DNA from: CAZGXI01 sp964529715
Lineage (GTDB): Bacteria; Chloroflexota; Anaerolineae; Aggregatilineales; Ch27
DNA: 23,546 nt
Assembly: GCA_964529715.1 (NCBI GenBank)
Contig: CAZGXI010000051.1
Location: forward strand, 1-23,546
Reading direction: 5' to 3'
Shown here one piece after another: positions 6,287 to 13,728 of this stretch. A program made the position numbers and the translations under genes. The notes under the pieces were generated by a model, which searched no databases, was not told the origin of the DNA, and saw nothing but the letters and a program-made list of their open reading frames with translations. Positions within the stretch are counted from its first letter, which is position 1. The number at the start of each line of letters is the position of its first letter.

Positions 6287-7615
6287 TCACTGCACCAGCA
6301 GGACGCGCGGCGGGTTCGGCGGGCAGAACTCCGGGCGGTGGTTGATGCGGTTATCCGACCCGGACAGGTCGATCTTGTTCGCCATGATCATGCCGCCCAG
6401 GTCGCTGTTGCGCGCGCCAGACATGTTCACGTCGCCATAGGGGGCCAGGATCAGCCCGGCCCAACTGTTGTAGCTGCCGCTTAGCCGCACGGCGCCCTGG
6501 CTGGTGTTGTTGCTGAGGGTGAAGATGAACACCCCGCGCGCCATCGGGAGCTGGCGGATGCCGCCGCTGACCTGCACCTCGCCCCTGGCGACAAAGGTCG
6601 CGCGCCAGGGCGTGGTGCTGTTGGAGACGTTGTTCAGTTGGATGCTGCCTTCGGTCACATAAAGGCCGTCGCGCAGTGTGCCGTCGGCGTTCTGCACGTC
6701 GCTGGTGCGAATGTCGCCGGTGAAGTAGAAGCGTCGGCTAGCATCGACCTCGTTCCAGATGAAGCCACCAGGCGCGAAGTCCTCAAAGCGGTAGAACGAG
6801 TCTTCCGGCAGCGGGTAGTTATCGACCTGACGGATACCGCGATCTGCCGCGCTGGGGTCGGGGCCGCCTTCGATCTGGTTGTAGGCGATCTGGCTGTCTG
6901 CGCCTGTGTCGAATTCCACCGGACGCCCTTCTTCCAGCGAGATGCCCTGGCCACCGCCGCCCAGGTGAATGCCGCCGTTGCTGTGGATGCCGCCATTGGT
7001 GATGCTCATTCCCGCACCGGTGACGGCGACCACGTCCTTGTTGCGTTCGGTGTTGATGCCGAACACGGCAAAGTCGGTGCACCAGTGCTGGTAATCCCAG
7101 ATGGCGTAAGCGTGCGTGGTGACGGTGGTTTCGGCCACGCCGATCAGGCCCATCAGGAAGGTTTGCTGGGGCAGGGTAGTGACGACGTGCAAGCCAATGA
7201 TCTCGGCGCACGGGATCATGCCGGTCGTGCCGACGCGCCAGGGAGTCATCGTGGCAGGATTGGGCAGATCGACGCGCCGCCCGTCGATTTCGGTAAGGTA
7301 GTAAGCCGAGACCGTCTGACCGCTCCAGGGATCGGGGATGTCGTTATCCTCGGCATAGCGGTAGATGGCATTCAAAATGGCCGTTTCGGGCGTGCCGCCG
7401 CAGATGTACGGTTCCACCGTCATGGCCGAAACCAGCAAACTGGTCCCGGCAATCGCAGCGGCGTCGGCGGCGTTTTGTGCCCGGCGATGATTCCAGTACA
7501 GCATCCCACCGTCCAGCGCCAGCCCGGTAATCGCCAGCACAACGACCATTGCCAGAGCCAGCATGATGATGGCCTGGCCTTCTTCTCCCTGATGATGACG
7601 CAGTTGGGCGAACAT
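6287..7615 (-). CDS. TadG-like pseudopilin with C-terminal beta-helix-like region
   Basis: This 442-residue protein opens like the TadE/TadG N-terminal family: a short basic stretch, GQAIIMLALA and a membrane segment (about 14-37), then the typical LDGGMLYWNHRRAQNAADAAAIAG with its NAADAAA signature at 48-54. Such proteins are inserted by their N-terminus, like pilins, and belong to Tad-type pilus or secretion systems. Residues about 195-425 are rich in G, S and N and carry short strand-turn repeats (VTGAGMSITNGGIHSNGG, IQLNNVSNS, GDVNMSGARNS, KIDLSGSDN). This suggests a right-handed beta-helix, as in polymer-forming or adhesin modules. A GGGAGG ribosome site precedes the ATG. It is the last gene of a three-gene pseudopilin operon. 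The family is firm; the helix is inferred from the repeats. Confidence 0.85.
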   Translation of the reverse strand: MFAQLRHHQGEEGQAIIMLALAMVVVLAITGLALDGGMLYWNHRRAQNAADAAAIAGTSLLVSAMTVEPYICGGTPETAILNAIYRYAEDNDIPDPWSGQTVSAYYLTEIDGRRVDLPNPATMTPWRVGTTGMIPCAEIIGLHVVTTLPQQTFLMGLIGVAETTVTTHAYAIWDYQHWCTDFAVFGINTERNKDVVAVTGAGMSITNGGIHSNGGIHLGGGGQGISLEEGRPVEFDTGADSQIAYNQIEGGPDPSAADRGIRQVDNYPLPEDSFYRFEDFAPGGFIWNEVDASRRFYFTGDIRTSDVQNADGTLRDGLYVTEGSIQLNNVSNSTTPWRATFVARGEVQVSGGIRQLPMARGVFIFTLSNNTSQGAVRLSGSYNSWAGLILAPYGDVNMSGARNSDLGGMIMANKIDLSGSDNRINHRPEFCPPNPPRVLLVQ

Positions 7616-7675
7616 GATTGCCTCCCTAACGACTCTCGCAGGCGGATAAGCAGCGCGTCCTATCCGTGTCCTTGT

Positions 7676-8149
7676 TTAGTACTGATAACCCGGCGGCGGA
7701 GGACTCAAGATTTCCTGTTCCGCCCGCGCCTCCACCTGCGCCACATCGCCCCACAGCAGGTGACCGATAGGCGTCAGTGGGGTGTAGGTGTAGACGACAT
7801 TCACAAAAACGGTTGAGCCAGCGGTGATCTCGGCGCCGTTCTTGACGCCGACGGTGATCACCGAGTTGGTTTCGTCCATGTTGATCACGGGCTGGCCTTC
7901 GGCGCGCACGCGCCCGACGATGCTTTCGCTGTCCTGGCAGATGGTCGGCGCGTGATCGGTGGTCAGGCATTCTGGATGTACGGTGGCATAGATAGCGCCT
8001 TCACCGGCGGCGCTTTCCACCGCGATCAGGATCAGCACGCCGCGTCCGATGTCGAACAGGCCACCCAGGATGAGGAGGATGATCGGCAGGCTGATCGCCA
8101 CTTCGACGAAACTCTGACCGCGCTGCCACTGGCGTTTTGAAGTGTTCAT
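7676..8149 (-). CDS. TadE-like pseudopilin
   Basis: I chose the ATG at 8149-8147, which follows AGAAGGA and gives 157 residues starting MNTSKRQWQRGQSFVEVA. The frame is open further upstream, but that extension would overlap the end of the previous gene. The segment GQSFVEVAISLPIILLILGGLFDIGRG is cut into a conserved GQ--VE (11-16) and a membrane helix (about 17-42), the hallmark of TadE-like proteins. A short exported domain with two cysteines (61 and 71) and a proline-rich tail (PPPPGYQY) follows. TadE-type proteins act as minor pilins or assembly factors in Tad systems. It lies 28 bases after the gene upstream and 60 bases before the TadG-like gene, so the three are surely cotranscribed. 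Confidence 0.87.
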   Translation of the reverse strand: MNTSKRQWQRGQSFVEVAISLPIILLILGGLFDIGRGVLILIAVESAAGEGAIYATVHPECLTTDHAPTICQDSESIVGRVRAEGQPVINMDETNSVITVGVKNGAEITAGSTVFVNVVYTYTPLTPIGHLLWGDVAQVEARAEQEILSPPPPGYQY

Positions 8150-8177
8150 CGCATCCTTCTTTCCGCGTTTCCCTGTC

Positions 8178-9335
8178 TCAGGACGCTGCTGCGTAGCCGA
8201 AATCGGCATTGCCGGTGCCGCCATCTGATAGCCGGATGGATACCGGATTGTCGCGCGTTGTGCGGGTCATGCCGACCAGCGCCGCGCTGGATTCGTCCAC
8301 CGTGACGCGGTAATCACCGGCTTCCAGCCAGCGGAACATGAACACGCCGTTGGCGTCGGTCGTCTGTGTGGCGGTCACGTCGTCGGCAGTCCCGAAGCTA
8401 CCGTCCCGCCCGGCCCCGACCAGGTTGACCGTCACCCCGGCAATACCGGGTTCGCCTGTGTCTCTGCGTCCGTTCGGGCGAGAACCCAGGTCGTTCCATA
8501 CCACGCCGCTGAGCGCGCCCTGAGCGCACATGACGATTGCCTCGTTCGAGGGCGGGCCGGCGACTTCGTGCGGCGGCGTGCCTTCGTAGGCCACCAGGTA
8601 GTACATGGCAAACCCACCGTTTGGATCGATGGTGGCGCAGTTCTCACAGAATGCGTTGGTGATCAGTCCCGGCGGGATGTCGTCCAGTTGCACCACGACG
8701 CTGCTGGTGATGATGTCGCGGATTTCTGCGCGGTCGGGCGTGTTCATCGGGTCCCAGGTAAAGCTGACGTTGTTTGTAGCCCGGTTGCAATCTACCGTTG
8801 CCCGGAAGTTCTGCGCGCCCTGCGGCGCGGTGGGCCATTCCTGGGTGTAGGCGGTGCCCTCGGTCATGATGGTGCGGCGCGAGGTATAGCCGAAAGGCAG
8901 CGTGTTGGTGAACAGCATGAAGGCGGGCGTGATCGGGGAGATCGAGCCTTGCACCTCGATGACCAGCACGTCGCCGTCATTCACATCCCATGCAGTCAGT
9001 GTATCGACGCAGTTAGAAATAAAGTTGCCCTGGGCGTCCTCGTAGCGCACGTTGATCGTGACGTTGTTCAGGCCGGGCATAAACAGCATCCGCCGCGCCA
9101 CCGCCGTGATGTTTTGACAGTCCAGGTATTGTGGGTTGCTGTTGTCCAGGCCGGTCACGATACCGTAACGCATGGCCTGGCGTGTGGCGTCGATGGCCTG
9201 CGAGAAGGCGTACATCAGGCGGGCGATGTCGATGATTCCAAAAATAAGGAGCAGCAGGATTGGCAGCATCAGGGCGAATTCGACCAGTGCCTGCCCCTGT
9301 TCGTGTTGGTGATGAGAAGACGCTCGCATAGCCAT
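8178..9335 (-). CDS. TadE-like pseudopilin fused to an SdrD B-like (Cna-B-type) domain
   Basis: The ATG at 9335-9333 is favoured over one 21 bases upstream because GGAGG stands five bases before it; the protein has 385 residues. Residues about 13-45 are TadE-like (GQALVEFALMLPILLLLIFG, then DIARLMYAFSQAIDATRQA). A region of about 172-272 with W, Y and proline-bounded strands may be a fibronectin-type fold. Residues about 275-385 form an SdrD B-like module: LSGVVWNDLG, GEPGIAGVTVNLVG, the DGSFGTADDV loop, TTDANGVFMF, GDYRVTVD and the closing ADFGY. Such modules are stalk or display domains of surface proteins. A pilin-like anchor with this cap suggests a minor pilin exposing an adhesive or structural head. 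It is the first gene of the pseudopilin operon. Domain calls for both ends are firm; the middle is less so. Confidence 0.88.
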   Translation of the reverse strand: MAMRASSHHQHEQGQALVEFALMLPILLLLIFGIIDIARLMYAFSQAIDATRQAMRYGIVTGLDNSNPQYLDCQNITAVARRMLFMPGLNNVTINVRYEDAQGNFISNCVDTLTAWDVNDGDVLVIEVQGSISPITPAFMLFTNTLPFGYTSRRTIMTEGTAYTQEWPTAPQGAQNFRATVDCNRATNNVSFTWDPMNTPDRAEIRDIITSSVVVQLDDIPPGLITNAFCENCATIDPNGGFAMYYLVAYEGTPPHEVAGPPSNEAIVMCAQGALSGVVWNDLGSRPNGRRDTGEPGIAGVTVNLVGAGRDGSFGTADDVTATQTTDANGVFMFRWLEAGDYRVTVDESSAALVGMTRTTRDNPVSIRLSDGGTGNADFGYAAAS

Positions 9336-9430
9336 ATTTCCCTCCACGCTAAGCATAGGCCATGCGGCAACAGGGATGGGTAAAGCACGGTTAAAAATGA
9401 GAGGGGTAGGAAGCAGGTCAGGGGTGGGGC

Positions 9431-9461
9431 GCTTCCTCCCCAGCGGGAGGGGGGAGGAAGC
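9431..9461 (-). terminator. Strong hairpin after the OmpR-type regulator
   Basis: A perfect 11-bp stem (9431-9441 with 9451-9461, GCTTCCTCCCC/GGGGAGGAAGC) lies 12 bases after the stop of the regulator. The minus strand continues with a C-rich rather than T-rich stretch, so it is not a classical intrinsic terminator. It could be a terminator of weaker type or protect the 3' end. The rest of 9336-9473, which must also drive the pseudopilin operon, shows no convincing promoter. Confidence 0.45.
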
Positions 9462-9473
9462 CGGGAAGCCGCT

Positions 9474-10169
9474 TTAGCGGTTAACCAGATAGCCGCGCCC
9501 GTGCAGGTTAAGGATGTATCGCGGGCTATCCGGCTGCGGTTCGATCTTGTTGCGCAGGTTCAGGATGTGCACGTGCACCAACTTGGGGTTGCCGGTGCCG
9601 GGCGGATACTCCCACACATCTTCCAGCAGTTGCTCGGTAGACATGGGCTGTCCGGCATGGACCATCAGGTAATGCAGCAGGCGATGTTCTACCGGTGTTA
9701 GGTCAATGTGGCGATCCCCAACGGTGACTTCGGGACGGGTATTGTGCAGGCACAGATCGCCCACCACCAGATGATCCGTCGTCGGGTCGAGCGCGCCGCC
9801 GGACGCACGCCGCAGCAGGGCGCGGATGCGGGCGGGCAGTTCGACCACTTCAAAGGGCTTGGTCAGGTAGTCATCGCTGCCGCTGTCCAGGCCGCGCGCC
9901 ACATCGCTGGGTCTACCTTTGGCCGTGAGGAAGATGATCGGCAGTTTGGCCGTGAAGGGATCGGCCCGCAGGCGGCGGCAGACCTCCAGGCCGTCCATTT
10001 CCGGCATGATAATATCCAGGATGACCAGATCGGGCCGCTGCCGCCCGATCATCTCTAACGCCTCTGCGCCGCTGGAGGCCGTCTGGACCGTGTAGCCGGC
10101 GTCTTGCAAGATGCGCGTGATGGAGCGGAGTACCTGCACATCGTCGTCAACAGCAAGAATGGTTGTCAT
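9474..10169 (-). CDS. OmpR/PhoB-type response regulator
   Basis: A 231-residue regulator with a receiver (about 1-120) and a winged-helix DNA-binding domain (about 134-231). The receiver has D8-D10, the phospho-acceptor D52 in ILDIIMP, T82 and K104 in TKPF. The C-terminal domain shows the family pattern LTPVEHRLLHYLMVHAG, the recognition-helix region VHVHILNLRNKIE and the final wing GRGYLV. A phosphorylated dimer would bind direct repeats near promoters. The gene follows the CHASE4 kinase by 21 bases, so that kinase is the likely partner. The pseudopilin operon starts 138 bases downstream on the same strand, which makes it a plausible target but no binding site was identified. The ATG has a G-rich ribosome site (CAGGGGAGG) placed unusually close. 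Confidence 0.95.
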   Translation of the reverse strand: MTTILAVDDDVQVLRSITRILQDAGYTVQTASSGAEALEMIGRQRPDLVILDIIMPEMDGLEVCRRLRADPFTAKLPIIFLTAKGRPSDVARGLDSGSDDYLTKPFEVVELPARIRALLRRASGGALDPTTDHLVVGDLCLHNTRPEVTVGDRHIDLTPVEHRLLHYLMVHAGQPMSTEQLLEDVWEYPPGTGNPKLVHVHILNLRNKIEPQPDSPRYILNLHGRGYLVNR

Positions 10170-10190
10170 ACCTCCCCTGCCTTATGTGAG

Positions 10191-13100
10191 TCAATCCTCG
10201 TCGGTCGGAGAAGTCCCTGCCTGCACGGGCAGCGTGATGATGAAGGTCGTCCCGCGCCCGATTTCGCTTTCCACCTGCATCGTCCCCCCATGCTGGGCGA
10301 TCACGTCCTGGCAAATCGACAGGCCCAAGCCGGTTCCGTAATCTTTGGTGGTGAAGAACGGCTCGAAGATGTGCCCCAGGTGTTCCGGCGCGATACCCTT
10401 GCCGTTATCCTGCACCCGAACCACGATGGCGTCTCCGGCGTCGTTCATGGCGCTGGAGACCTGGATCACTCCCTCGCGGGGTTTGCCGATGGCGTCCCTG
10501 GCGTTGATCAGCAGGTTGATCCACACGTCGATCAGGTGTTCCTCGCTGCCGTCGATCAGCGGCAGGCGGGGCGTCAGCGCGACGATCAGCCGAGCTACAT
10601 GTGGCTCGACCTGCGCCCGCACCAGCGAGACGGCGGTTTGCAGCGAATGGTTCACGTCTAGCAGTTCGGTCACGTAAGGCGTTGAGCGGGACAGGTTCAG
10701 AAAACGCTGCACCACTGCCCCGGCGCGGTGAGCGGCTTCTCTGATGGCGACCAACGCCTCATAGTCAGGGCTGTCGGGCGGTGTGCGCTTGAGCAGCAGA
10801 TGGGTCTCGGCGATTACGGTGGTCAGCGGGTTGTTAATCTGATGCGCTACTCCCGCCGCGATCTGGCCCGCCGTCGAGAGGCGCACGGTGCGCGCCAGGC
10901 TGGCCTGGGCGATTTGCAGATCGTTCAGGCTGCTTTCCAACTCGGCCAGGATGCGGGCGTTTTCCACTGCCAGGGCAGCCTGTTGGGCGAAGGCGGTCAC
11001 AGCCTTGACATCCTGCTCGCTGTAAGCATTGGGCTTGTTGCTGGCGATGCTCAGGAAGCCGGTGACAACGTCGCGCGCGACCAGTGGCATCCCGATCCAA
11101 CTGCGGGTCGCCGGCTCAAAGCCGGGCCACTGCGCCCAACGTGCATCCTGGTGAACGTTGGCCAGCACCAGCGGTTTATCGGTAGACATGGCATCCCGCA
11201 GCAACAGATCATCGGTGTAGTTATACGCAGTTCCCAGGACAGGCCCCTGGTCGTCGAAGCCGCGCGCGGCAGCGACGTGCAGATAGTCTCCTTCAACGAG
11301 CATCATTATAGCGCGGTCATAGCGGATCAGTCTGCCCAATTCTTTCACAATTAAACGCAGGGTGTCTTCCAGGTGGGTCGAACTGGAAAGCGCCTCCGAC
11401 GTTTTTTGGAGCGTTTGGGCCAGCAGACGTTGGTATTGCTCCGACTCATACAGTTGGGCGTTGTGGAGAGCTACGGCGATGTGATCGGCGAAGGTCTGCA
11501 AGTTGTCGGCGTGGGTCTGGGTGAAGGCACCGACTTTCTCGCTCACCAGACTCAAAATGCCGGCGATCTCATGTTCGTGGCGGATCGGCGCTCCGATGTA
11601 GGCGCGCACCCAACGCATCTCCGGGATGTCTACCCAGCCGGGATAGTCGCGCGTGTCGGGGATAACAAGTGCCCGCTGGGTTTCGATCATCTGGCGCAGA
11701 TCGGGCGTCTTGGCAAGCTCGAACCGCAGAGACAGGGTCACCTCTTCCAGGCCGCGTTCGGCGTAGCCCCGGCAGGCGACGGGGCGGGCGAACCCATCTT
11801 CGATCAGCATGATCACCGCCGCATCATGCGGTGCGATGTGGTCAAGAGTGGCGAGAATCTGTTCCAGCAGTTCGCGGAAGTCGAGGGTGCCGGCGAGGGC
11901 AGCGGCGGTATCGCGCATGGCTTCGGCCAGGATACGCTGTTCGCGTTCGGCGACTTCGGCGCGCATTCGTTCGGTCACGTCGTTTGCCACACCGATGATC
12001 CCTACCGTCTTTTCGTCCGCATCGCGCAGCGGGAAGTAACGTAAATCAAAGGTACGGTCGGCGATCATCACACTCCAGGTGCTGTCTTCGCCATCTAGCG
12101 CGCGGCGAAAGCGTTCCCGAAATTCCGGGCTGTCCTGATATAGTTCAAACACCGACCGCCCGATCAGCGCATCCGAGTCAACTGTGCCCAGCCCTCGACC
12201 CTGCAAAAAGGTGAATCTGCCTTCTCGGTCCAGGGCGAACAGGATCACCGGTGCATTCGAGACAACCGTGCGCAACCGTTCTTCACTCTGGCGTAACGTC
12301 GCTTGCGACTTCTCCAATGCGCCTAACATGCGGTTGATCGAGTCGCCCAGGCGGGAGAGTTCGTCGCTGCCGGAGACGGTTACACGCGCCGAAGGGTCGC
12401 TGTGCTGGCCGATCTCGGTCACGCGGGAACTGAGGCGCGCCAGCCGCGAGAGCACTTCCCGTTCCAACAGCCACAGCACACCCCCGCCAAACGTGATGCC
12501 GGCCAACACCAGCGCCAGCACAAAATAGGAGATGCTTACCTGGCCTTGTTGATAGATGCGCCGGGGCGCATCCACGCGCAGAATCAGGGCGGGGTCGCCG
12601 GCAACGTCATCCAGCAGGGCATAGCCGACGATGGTGGCAGCATCTATGGTCCGAATGTAAATGGGCGCTTCCTCAGACAGTAGTGCACGTGCGCTTTGCA
12701 CATCGGCGGGCACCTGCGGATCGTAGAACAGATGCAGCGTTAGCGAGAGGTTGGTCAACGTAGCAAGTTCTTGCAGAGTATTAAAATCCAGGTAGCGGCC
12801 CCAGATCAGCGTCCCCTGGCTTGGCCCGGCTTCCATACTGGTCAGGATAGGCGTGGCCGCGACCAGCACCGGGCCTTCGGGAATGATCAGGATACCGCTC
12901 GTCTGCCGGGCCGTCTCTGGATAGTTAAGCAGTGGGCTGTTCATGAGTAGCGCCAGAAGGCTGCGCGGCATATGGACGTCTTGTCCGCTATAGAGATCGA
13001 CGGCTTTGGCGTAGACCAGCTCATCCTGGGTATTGAAGAACAGCATCATGTTGATGCCGAGTGTCACAAAGGTGTTGCTATACAGGTTGGCGTCGATGTA

Positions 13101-13349
13101 GTCCTGGTTGCCGTCCTGGACGAAGGCATAGGTATCATCCCAGTAGGCCCAGTCGCCCATATGCATCGCCATCAGGTTCAGTTGGCTGGATAGGGCGTTC
13201 AGGGCGCGCTCCACGTTGCGCGCCATGTCCTGTTCTTCCAGCCGGGCAAACCCCTGTAATAGGATCGCTTGCGAGGCGGCGTAAATCAATGCAATCAGGC
13301 CGATCAGGATGCTGGTGGTCATCAGCAAAATTTTTCGGCGCAGCGTCAC
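10191..13349 (-). CDS. CHASE4-HAMP-PAS-GAF-GAF sensor histidine kinase
   Basis: I start this gene at GTG 13349-13347: AAGGAG lies just upstream at good spacing and the product begins MTLRRKILLM directly before the first membrane helix. An ATG at 13454 would add 35 polar residues with no good ribosome site. The 1052-residue product has membrane helices at about 8-31 and 273-295 enclosing an external CHASE4 domain (HMGDWAYWDDTYAFVQDGN is its signature). Then come HAMP (about 296-348), PAS (355-460), two GAF domains (470-635 and 640-800), the H box with H836 in AGVAHQINNPLTT, N950 in INLLINARDAIG, G1 DNGKGI at 981 and G2 GTGLGL at 1005. The EPFFTTK motif groups the core with the NtrB-like class. 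It senses an outside signal and also cytosolic ones, and likely phosphorylates the regulator encoded next. Confidence 0.93.
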   Translation of the reverse strand: MTLRRKILLMTTSILIGLIALIYAASQAILLQGFARLEEQDMARNVERALNALSSQLNLMAMHMGDWAYWDDTYAFVQDGNQDYIDANLYSNTFVTLGINMMLFFNTQDELVYAKAVDLYSGQDVHMPRSLLALLMNSPLLNYPETARQTSGILIIPEGPVLVAATPILTSMEAGPSQGTLIWGRYLDFNTLQELATLTNLSLTLHLFYDPQVPADVQSARALLSEEAPIYIRTIDAATIVGYALLDDVAGDPALILRVDAPRRIYQQGQVSISYFVLALVLAGITFGGGVLWLLEREVLSRLARLSSRVTEIGQHSDPSARVTVSGSDELSRLGDSINRMLGALEKSQATLRQSEERLRTVVSNAPVILFALDREGRFTFLQGRGLGTVDSDALIGRSVFELYQDSPEFRERFRRALDGEDSTWSVMIADRTFDLRYFPLRDADEKTVGIIGVANDVTERMRAEVAEREQRILAEAMRDTAAALAGTLDFRELLEQILATLDHIAPHDAAVIMLIEDGFARPVACRGYAERGLEEVTLSLRFELAKTPDLRQMIETQRALVIPDTRDYPGWVDIPEMRWVRAYIGAPIRHEHEIAGILSLVSEKVGAFTQTHADNLQTFADHIAVALHNAQLYESEQYQRLLAQTLQKTSEALSSSTHLEDTLRLIVKELGRLIRYDRAIMMLVEGDYLHVAAARGFDDQGPVLGTAYNYTDDLLLRDAMSTDKPLVLANVHQDARWAQWPGFEPATRSWIGMPLVARDVVTGFLSIASNKPNAYSEQDVKAVTAFAQQAALAVENARILAELESSLNDLQIAQASLARTVRLSTAGQIAAGVAHQINNPLTTVIAETHLLLKRTPPDSPDYEALVAIREAAHRAGAVVQRFLNLSRSTPYVTELLDVNHSLQTAVSLVRAQVEPHVARLIVALTPRLPLIDGSEEHLIDVWINLLINARDAIGKPREGVIQVSSAMNDAGDAIVVRVQDNGKGIAPEHLGHIFEPFFTTKDYGTGLGLSICQDVIAQHGGTMQVESEIGRGTTFIITLPVQAGTSPTDED

Positions 13350-13422
13350 GATTTGCTCTCCTTGATCGGCCAGCGCGGCTGCATTAGGGCGGTTGCCGGC
13401 GGCGGTTAGGTTTCTTACATCC

Positions 13423-13428
13423 AGTATA
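13423..13428 (-). promoter_or_regulatory. Possible -10 box of the CHASE4 kinase operon
   Basis: TATACT on the minus strand lies 73 bases before the GTG at 13349. No good -35 box is seen at 16-18 bases. If real, transcription starts downstream of the ATG at 13454, which supports the GTG start. Confidence 0.35.
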
Positions 13429-13550
13429 ATCCCGGAAACATTGTTGAGCATCATTCTGCTCGGTGGATTTTATCTTTTATATATGGAGCGGGCAGTGCCC
13501 TTCTCCGCAAGGTGACTGCCAGGCAGGATGTGGCCCACGCCGCCTAGGTG

Positions 13551-13580
13551 CTGGCAGAATTTGGCGTCGCGTGTTATAGT
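13551..13580 (+). promoter_or_regulatory. Extended -10 promoter of the GH94 operon
   Basis: CTGGCA (13551-13556) is followed after 18 bases by TATAGT (13575-13580), which has a TG one base before it, making an extended -10 element (TGTTATAGT). The start point would be near 13587, so the operator at 13592 begins just after it. Confidence 0.6.
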
Positions 13581-13591
13581 CAGACCCATGT

Positions 13592-13605
13592 TGGGAGCGT
13601 TCCCA
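13592..13605 (+). promoter_or_regulatory. CelR/CebR-like LacI-family operator
   Basis: TGGGAGCGTTCCCA is a near-perfect palindrome. It differs by one base from TGGGAGCGCTCCCA, the operator of CelR/CebR repressors in actinobacterial cellulose-utilisation genes, which release DNA upon binding cellobiose or cellodextrins. It lies immediately downstream of the predicted start point and ahead of a cellobiose phosphorylase gene, where a repressor would block elongation or polymerase binding. The regulator gene itself is not in the window. Confidence 0.7.
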
Positions 13606-13728
13606 AAAAGCCTGGGCCGCCGGGCAAAGCGGTTATTGTTGTTGTTCCTCTTGCCGGCTGCGTGGCGCTCCCTGTCCCCACAAGCACCCGGATTACTTCC
13701 GCAGGAAGCCAACAGTAAGGATGTTTTC

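Larger units (their letters stand above)
13350..13728. other. Divergent control region between kinase and GH94 genes
   Basis: This 379-base gap has no convincing gene. It holds a -10-like element for the kinase, an AT-rich tract (about 13467-13484), two short inverted repeats (GAGCA-N6-TGCTC at 13446-13461 and GGGCAGTGCCC at 13490-13500), the GH94 promoter, the CelR-like operator and a leader of about 140 bases before the GH94 start. Confidence 0.7.

Noticed and set aside
6638..7816. A 392-residue open frame on the plus strand
   Set aside because: It spans the TadG-like gene, the gap and part of the TadE-like gene on the other strand, with no recognisable domain.
8150..8224. A 25-residue N-terminal extension of the short TadE-like protein
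   Set aside because: It overlaps the 3' end of the upstream gene, and TadE proteins start shortly before the GQ--VE motif, as the ATG at 8149 gives.
13490..13500. Perfect short palindrome GGGCAGTGCCC
   Set aside because: It is only five bases per arm, far from either predicted start point, and can be expected by chance in GC-rich DNA.
13588..13728. An N-terminal extension of GH94 from ATG 13588 that looks like a signal peptide (RRAKRLLLLFLLPAAW)
   Set aside because: The operator lies inside it, GH94 enzymes act in the cytosol, the family opens at MRYGYFDD, and the ATG at 13729 has a proper ribosome site. The ATG at 13588 has none, although it would be nearly leaderless.
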